Source of the DNA: Phycisphaerales bacterium
GTDB lineage: Bacteria > Planctomycetota > Phycisphaerae > Phycisphaerales > UBA1924
Reading direction: 5' to 3'
Length of the DNA stretch: 64,000 bases
Assembly (NCBI GenBank): GCA_029260295.1
Contig: JAJDDN010000002.1
Location: 62,001 to 126,000 of the forward strand
Shown here: one piece after another, positions 61,432-64,000 of the stretch
How positions within the stretch are numbered: the first letter of the stretch is position 1
Layout of the letters: each line of letters opens with the position of its first letter
Made by a program: the position numbers and the translations under genes
The notes under the pieces: model-generated
What the model was told of the DNA's origin: nothing
What the model saw: only the letters and a program-made list of their open reading frames with translations
Database searches by the model: none

Positions 61432-62075
61432 CTCCCCATCTCGTCGATAAACGCGTTCGCCTCGTCGATGGATGCTTCCATGTCGGCGATCAATGCCGCG
61501 ATCTCGGATTCGAGCTCTACCAGGGTTTCGTCGAGCGATGAGATCGCTCTCGCGTTGAGATTGTGCTTTAAAAACAGGACCTGGTCATGAAACGCCGCCA
61601 GCACGGGGCCCATCTTGTCCTCGGCCCGGCGCATCGCGACGATGACCTCTTCGTAGCGGTCCCGCGTCTCGTCGAGCTGCCTTTCTGAGGCACGCCGGAG
61701 CGAGTCGGTCGAATACTCTTTGAGTTCCGCTTCCCACTCCTTGAACAACGCCCGGGCGACACGATCGACCGACTTGATCTTCCCCGAAACCCGCTCGGCC
61801 CGGTCGTTTGAACGGTCGTGCTGCATCTTGACCCGCCGATACGCGGCTTCGAGCTCGCTGCTTTGGAAGCCGGAGAGGGATTTGAGTTCGTTGAGTGTTG
61901 TGGCGAACTGCTCCTTGGCCGCGACCTGTGCATCGCGGGTCTCGTCTACGCGGTCAACGAGCTGTTCGCGTTTGGGCGTGCCGAGCTTTTCACGGACGGC
62001 GATGCCTGTGGAGGAGCAGCCGGTGACGAGGAGGACGGCGGTGAGGATGGCCGAGCGGAGGAGATGGGTGTTCAT
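61428..62075 (-). CDS. DUF2959 lipoprotein
   Basis: A 215-residue lipoprotein with lipobox LVTGC (cysteine 20). The rest is almost entirely helical and coiled-coil: KREQLVDRVDETRDAQVAAKEQF, SVDRVARALFKEWEAELKEY and DQVLFLKHNLNARAISSL. This is the DUF2959 family of unknown function. It converges with the glycosyltransferase gene, the two stops overlapping in one CTAG. Confidence 0.87.
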   Translation of the reverse strand: MNTHLLRSAILTAVLLVTGCSSTGIAVREKLGTPKREQLVDRVDETRDAQVAAKEQFATTLNELKSLSGFQSSELEAAYRRVKMQHDRSNDRAERVSGKIKSVDRVARALFKEWEAELKEYSTDSLRRASERQLDETRDRYEEVIVAMRRAEDKMGPVLAAFHDQVLFLKHNLNARAISSLDETLVELESEIAALIADMEASIDEANAFIDEMGS

Positions 62076-62232
62076 GAGGGGATGATAGCGGATTTTGGGT
62101 GGGTTTGGTTGGGGGGAGGGGCATTGAAAGAACTGTTTTATCTGAGTGTTAGCAGGGAATCAAAAATCTATGTATGCTGTAGTAGCATTCTGGAAACATC
62201 AACAACACGATTGAATATCAACGATTGGGAAC

Positions 62233-63489
62233 ATGACTGAAACACCAAAACAAACAGACGAACGACTCCGGTCGTGGCTTGATGCAAATCAACTCGCCAG
62301 AGAGCGGATGTGTCAGGCAATTTTATCAGTCGATGGGAGGTTTTCAAATGTCAACCTTCGCCAACCGAGGGGGGGACCAGATGGTGCAAGAGATTTAGAA
62401 GCCAAATTTGAAAACGAAACAATTGCTTGGATTGCGATAGGTTTTCGTAACTCCGCATCCGATTCAAAAGATGACAGAAGTTGGGTAAAAAGAAAATTCA
62501 CCAAGGATATTAACTCTGCACGCGATCACGGAAAAGAATTAAAAACATTTGGCTTTATGACAAATGTCTATATCACAGCAAACGCTAAAGATAAAATGCG
62601 CACTTATGCGAATGAACTCGGGTTTGCCAACTGTTTTATATTTGACCGCGAACACCTCAGAGTGATTCTTGACAGCCCGGATGGCATGTCCTTTCGCTAT
62701 CAATACCTAGCCATCTCACTGTCAGATGCAGAGCAAGCTGCATTTTTTGGGAAATGGGGAAAACGGTTAGAAGATAGCATTGCTGACATGGCCTCAAGCA
62801 TTGATCTAAAAATGAGCAGGATTCAGTTTTTTCTTGAAAGCAACCGCCCATTAAAACGATTTTCATTCCATTTTGTGCTAGATGAAGAGTATGCCACAAA
62901 CTATCCGTCTCATTTTCGTATCACTAGCTCTATCATAATATTTGGACACAACAAGAGATATTTGGAAATGCAGACATCATCTTGCGATGAAACCAAAGAT
63001 AGACCTTCAAGTTTTTCAGCTGGCAAACACAACTGTGTTCTTTCAAATTTTCGAACTCAAAGCTTAAAAAACGTAGACACAACCAAGGATTGGGTAACAA
63101 TTTCTTCTGGAACAGGCGTTTGGCCGGATAGTATGGCCACAATAATAGTACGAGGGGAACACAGCCAGTGGGTACCAAATCCTGATTCTGTGTTACTGTG
63201 CGACCTCGATGAAGCCTGGCACACAACGCATGTCAATGCTAGCTTAGCAGATAAAATTGTAAAGCTCAGAATTTTTGCAAATGAATATTTGATTCAAGAA
63301 ATTGATCGAAGTGACTTGTCATTCTCCGATCCAAATAAAATTCCAGAGCAACCATGGGACTTTAGTGAGGCTGAGCTGGCTGATCCTTGGGTTCGAGTTA
63401 TGGGTGCATTTGGATCCAGCTTTTCATTTTCCAGCAAAACCCCCACTCGTTTCTTTCAACCTACGACAAGCGGATCAACTGAATCCTGA
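62233..63489 (+). CDS. AT-rich orphan with Mrr/PD-(D/E)XK-like N-terminal domain
   Basis: A 418-residue protein whose composition is AT-rich against GC-rich neighbours. The N-terminal 150 residues have helix DERLRSWLDANQLARERMCQAIL, then RGGPDGARDLEAKF, then WIAIGFRN, FTKDINSARDHGKELKTFGFMTNVYI and FDREHLRVILDSPDGMSFRYQYLAISLSDAEQA. The GxDGxxD arrangement is that of Mrr/restriction-like folds. The position of the usual QxK lysine is occupied by A-I-G, so catalysis is uncertain. Residues 170-418 show no recognised motif. A solitary defence or nuclease gene is a hypothesis. Confidence 0.8.
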   Translation: MTETPKQTDERLRSWLDANQLARERMCQAILSVDGRFSNVNLRQPRGGPDGARDLEAKFENETIAWIAIGFRNSASDSKDDRSWVKRKFTKDINSARDHGKELKTFGFMTNVYITANAKDKMRTYANELGFANCFIFDREHLRVILDSPDGMSFRYQYLAISLSDAEQAAFFGKWGKRLEDSIADMASSIDLKMSRIQFFLESNRPLKRFSFHFVLDEEYATNYPSHFRITSSIIIFGHNKRYLEMQTSSCDETKDRPSSFSAGKHNCVLSNFRTQSLKNVDTTKDWVTISSGTGVWPDSMATIIVRGEHSQWVPNPDSVLLCDLDEAWHTTHVNASLADKIVKLRIFANEYLIQEIDRSDLSFSDPNKIPEQPWDFSEAELADPWVRVMGAFGSSFSFSSKTPTRFFQPTTSGSTES

Positions 63490-63504
63490 TATCTTTATAT
63501 CTAC

Positions 63505-64000
63505 TCACCCCATATGCTCGATAATGTCATCGCCAAACTCCGAACACTTGCGGAGGGTGGCTCCGTCCATCTGGCGTTCGAAGTCGTATGTTACCATCTT
63601 TGCTCCGATGGCGCCGTTGATGCCCTTGATGATCAAATCCGCGGCTTCGTTCCAGCCCATGTGGCGGAGCATCATTTCGCCCGACAAGATGAGTGAGCCG
63701 GGGTTAACCTTGTCTTGGTCGGCGTATTTGGGAGCCGTCCCGTGGGTGGCTTCGAAGATTGCGGTGCCGGTGTCGTAGTTGATGTTGGCGCCTGGGGCGA
63801 TGCCGATGCCGCCGACGCAGGCGGCGAGGGCGTCGGAGATGTAGTCGCCGTTGAGGTTCATCGTGGCGACGACGGAGTACTCCGCGGGACGGGTCAAGAT
63901 CTGCTGGAGGAAGGCGTCGGCGATGACATCCTTGATGATGATCGTCTTGCCTGTGTTTGGGTTTTTGAATGAGTGCCAGGGGCCGCCGTCGAGGGGGGTG
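63505..64000 (-). CDS. icd: Isocitrate dehydrogenase (NADP), 3' part (runs off the window edge)
   Basis: The frame enters from the right edge and ends at 63505; about 165 C-terminal residues are present. [54 protein letters not shown] and later [30 protein letters not shown] closely match NADP-dependent isocitrate dehydrogenase. The enzyme oxidises isocitrate to 2-oxoglutarate in the TCA cycle. It converges with the AT-rich orphan, whose stop is 15 bases away. Confidence 0.93.
   Translation of the reverse strand, partial: TPLDGGPWHSFKNPNTGKTIIIKDVIADAFLQQILTRPAEYSVVATMNLNGDYISDALAACVGGIGIAPGANINYDTGTAIFEATHGTAPKYADQDKVNPGSLILSGEMMLRHMGWNEAADLIIKGINGAIGAKMVTYDFERQMDGATLRKCSEFGDDIIEHMG

Noticed and set aside
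1-64000. CRISPR arrays, prophage, insertion sequences or integrases
   Set aside because: No regularly spaced direct repeats with spacers, transposase-like frames or integrase motifs were seen. The repeats found are short palindromic or tandem elements.

Overview
The window looks like a chromosomal segment of a marine planctomycete of the class Phycisphaerae (inference). The pointers are three secreted proteins ending in a 'GC-type' dockerin-like tail (two DFFDI(A/S)(A/S)FL..F motifs and a terminal GC[PS]), zinc ribbons of the form CxxCxYxLxGLxxxxxCPEC in membrane proteins, flagellar rod and L-ring genes, lpxA (an outer membrane) and several proteins resembling families I know only from planctomycetes. 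Most genes are ordinary single-copy housekeeping genes. No prophage, insertion sequence, CRISPR array or rRNA operon was seen.

Layout. 0-6 kb: secreted repeat proteins, folE2 and two unknown membrane proteins. 6-11 kb: truB, a self-regulating TetR repressor, trxA and mutS. 11-18 kb: small envelope proteins, a pappalysin-like protease with a dockerin tail, tRNA-Thr(CGT), an STN-like secreted protein and a zinc-ribbon membrane protein. 18-21 kb: an nrnA-like DHH phosphatase translationally coupled to a methyltransferase, followed by an AT-rich SEC-C gene that looks acquired. 21-24 kb: a gene interrupted in frame by three families of intergenic repeat, and a reprolysin-like/beta-helix/dockerin protein. 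24-27.6 kb: flgF-flgG-flgA-flgH behind a sigma-54-like site. 27.6-40 kb: ribF, putA, prfA, a DUF899 protein, a Nat-type ABC exporter and dnaG-rpoD. 40-49 kb: a HAD phosphatase, a DUF418 protein, clpX, a conserved unknown and a ParA ATPase fused to a CBM48 glycogen-binding domain. 48.5-53.7 kb: aroB, rsfS, a methyltransferase, a YycJ-like MBL hydrolase and lpxA on the minus strand, with lipB divergent. 53.7-62 kb: an M28 aminopeptidase, a HupE-like protein with its membrane anchor, a GroES-like protein, aroA, thyA, a glycosyltransferase and a DUF2959 lipoprotein. 62-64 kb: an AT-rich Mrr-like orphan and the 3' part of icd.

Three genome-scale signals stand out. First, the plus strand changes from strongly C-rich to strongly G/T-rich at about 23.3-24.7 kb, flipping third-base preference inside a single gene. 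This is the polarity of a replication origin, or of a rearrangement boundary. Second, many starts lack a Shine-Dalgarno but carry a TAnnnT box 5-9 bases before the ATG (mutS, prfA, rsfS, lpxA, lipB, thyA and others), which suggests leaderless transcripts. Third, a family of 3' hairpins with invariant flanks and variable, compensating stems follows several genes in the sense orientation, and one copy lies inside a reading frame.

Coordinates of starts were chosen by me from Shine-Dalgarno or -10 evidence and signal peptides. No homology search was possible, so family names rest on recognised motifs.
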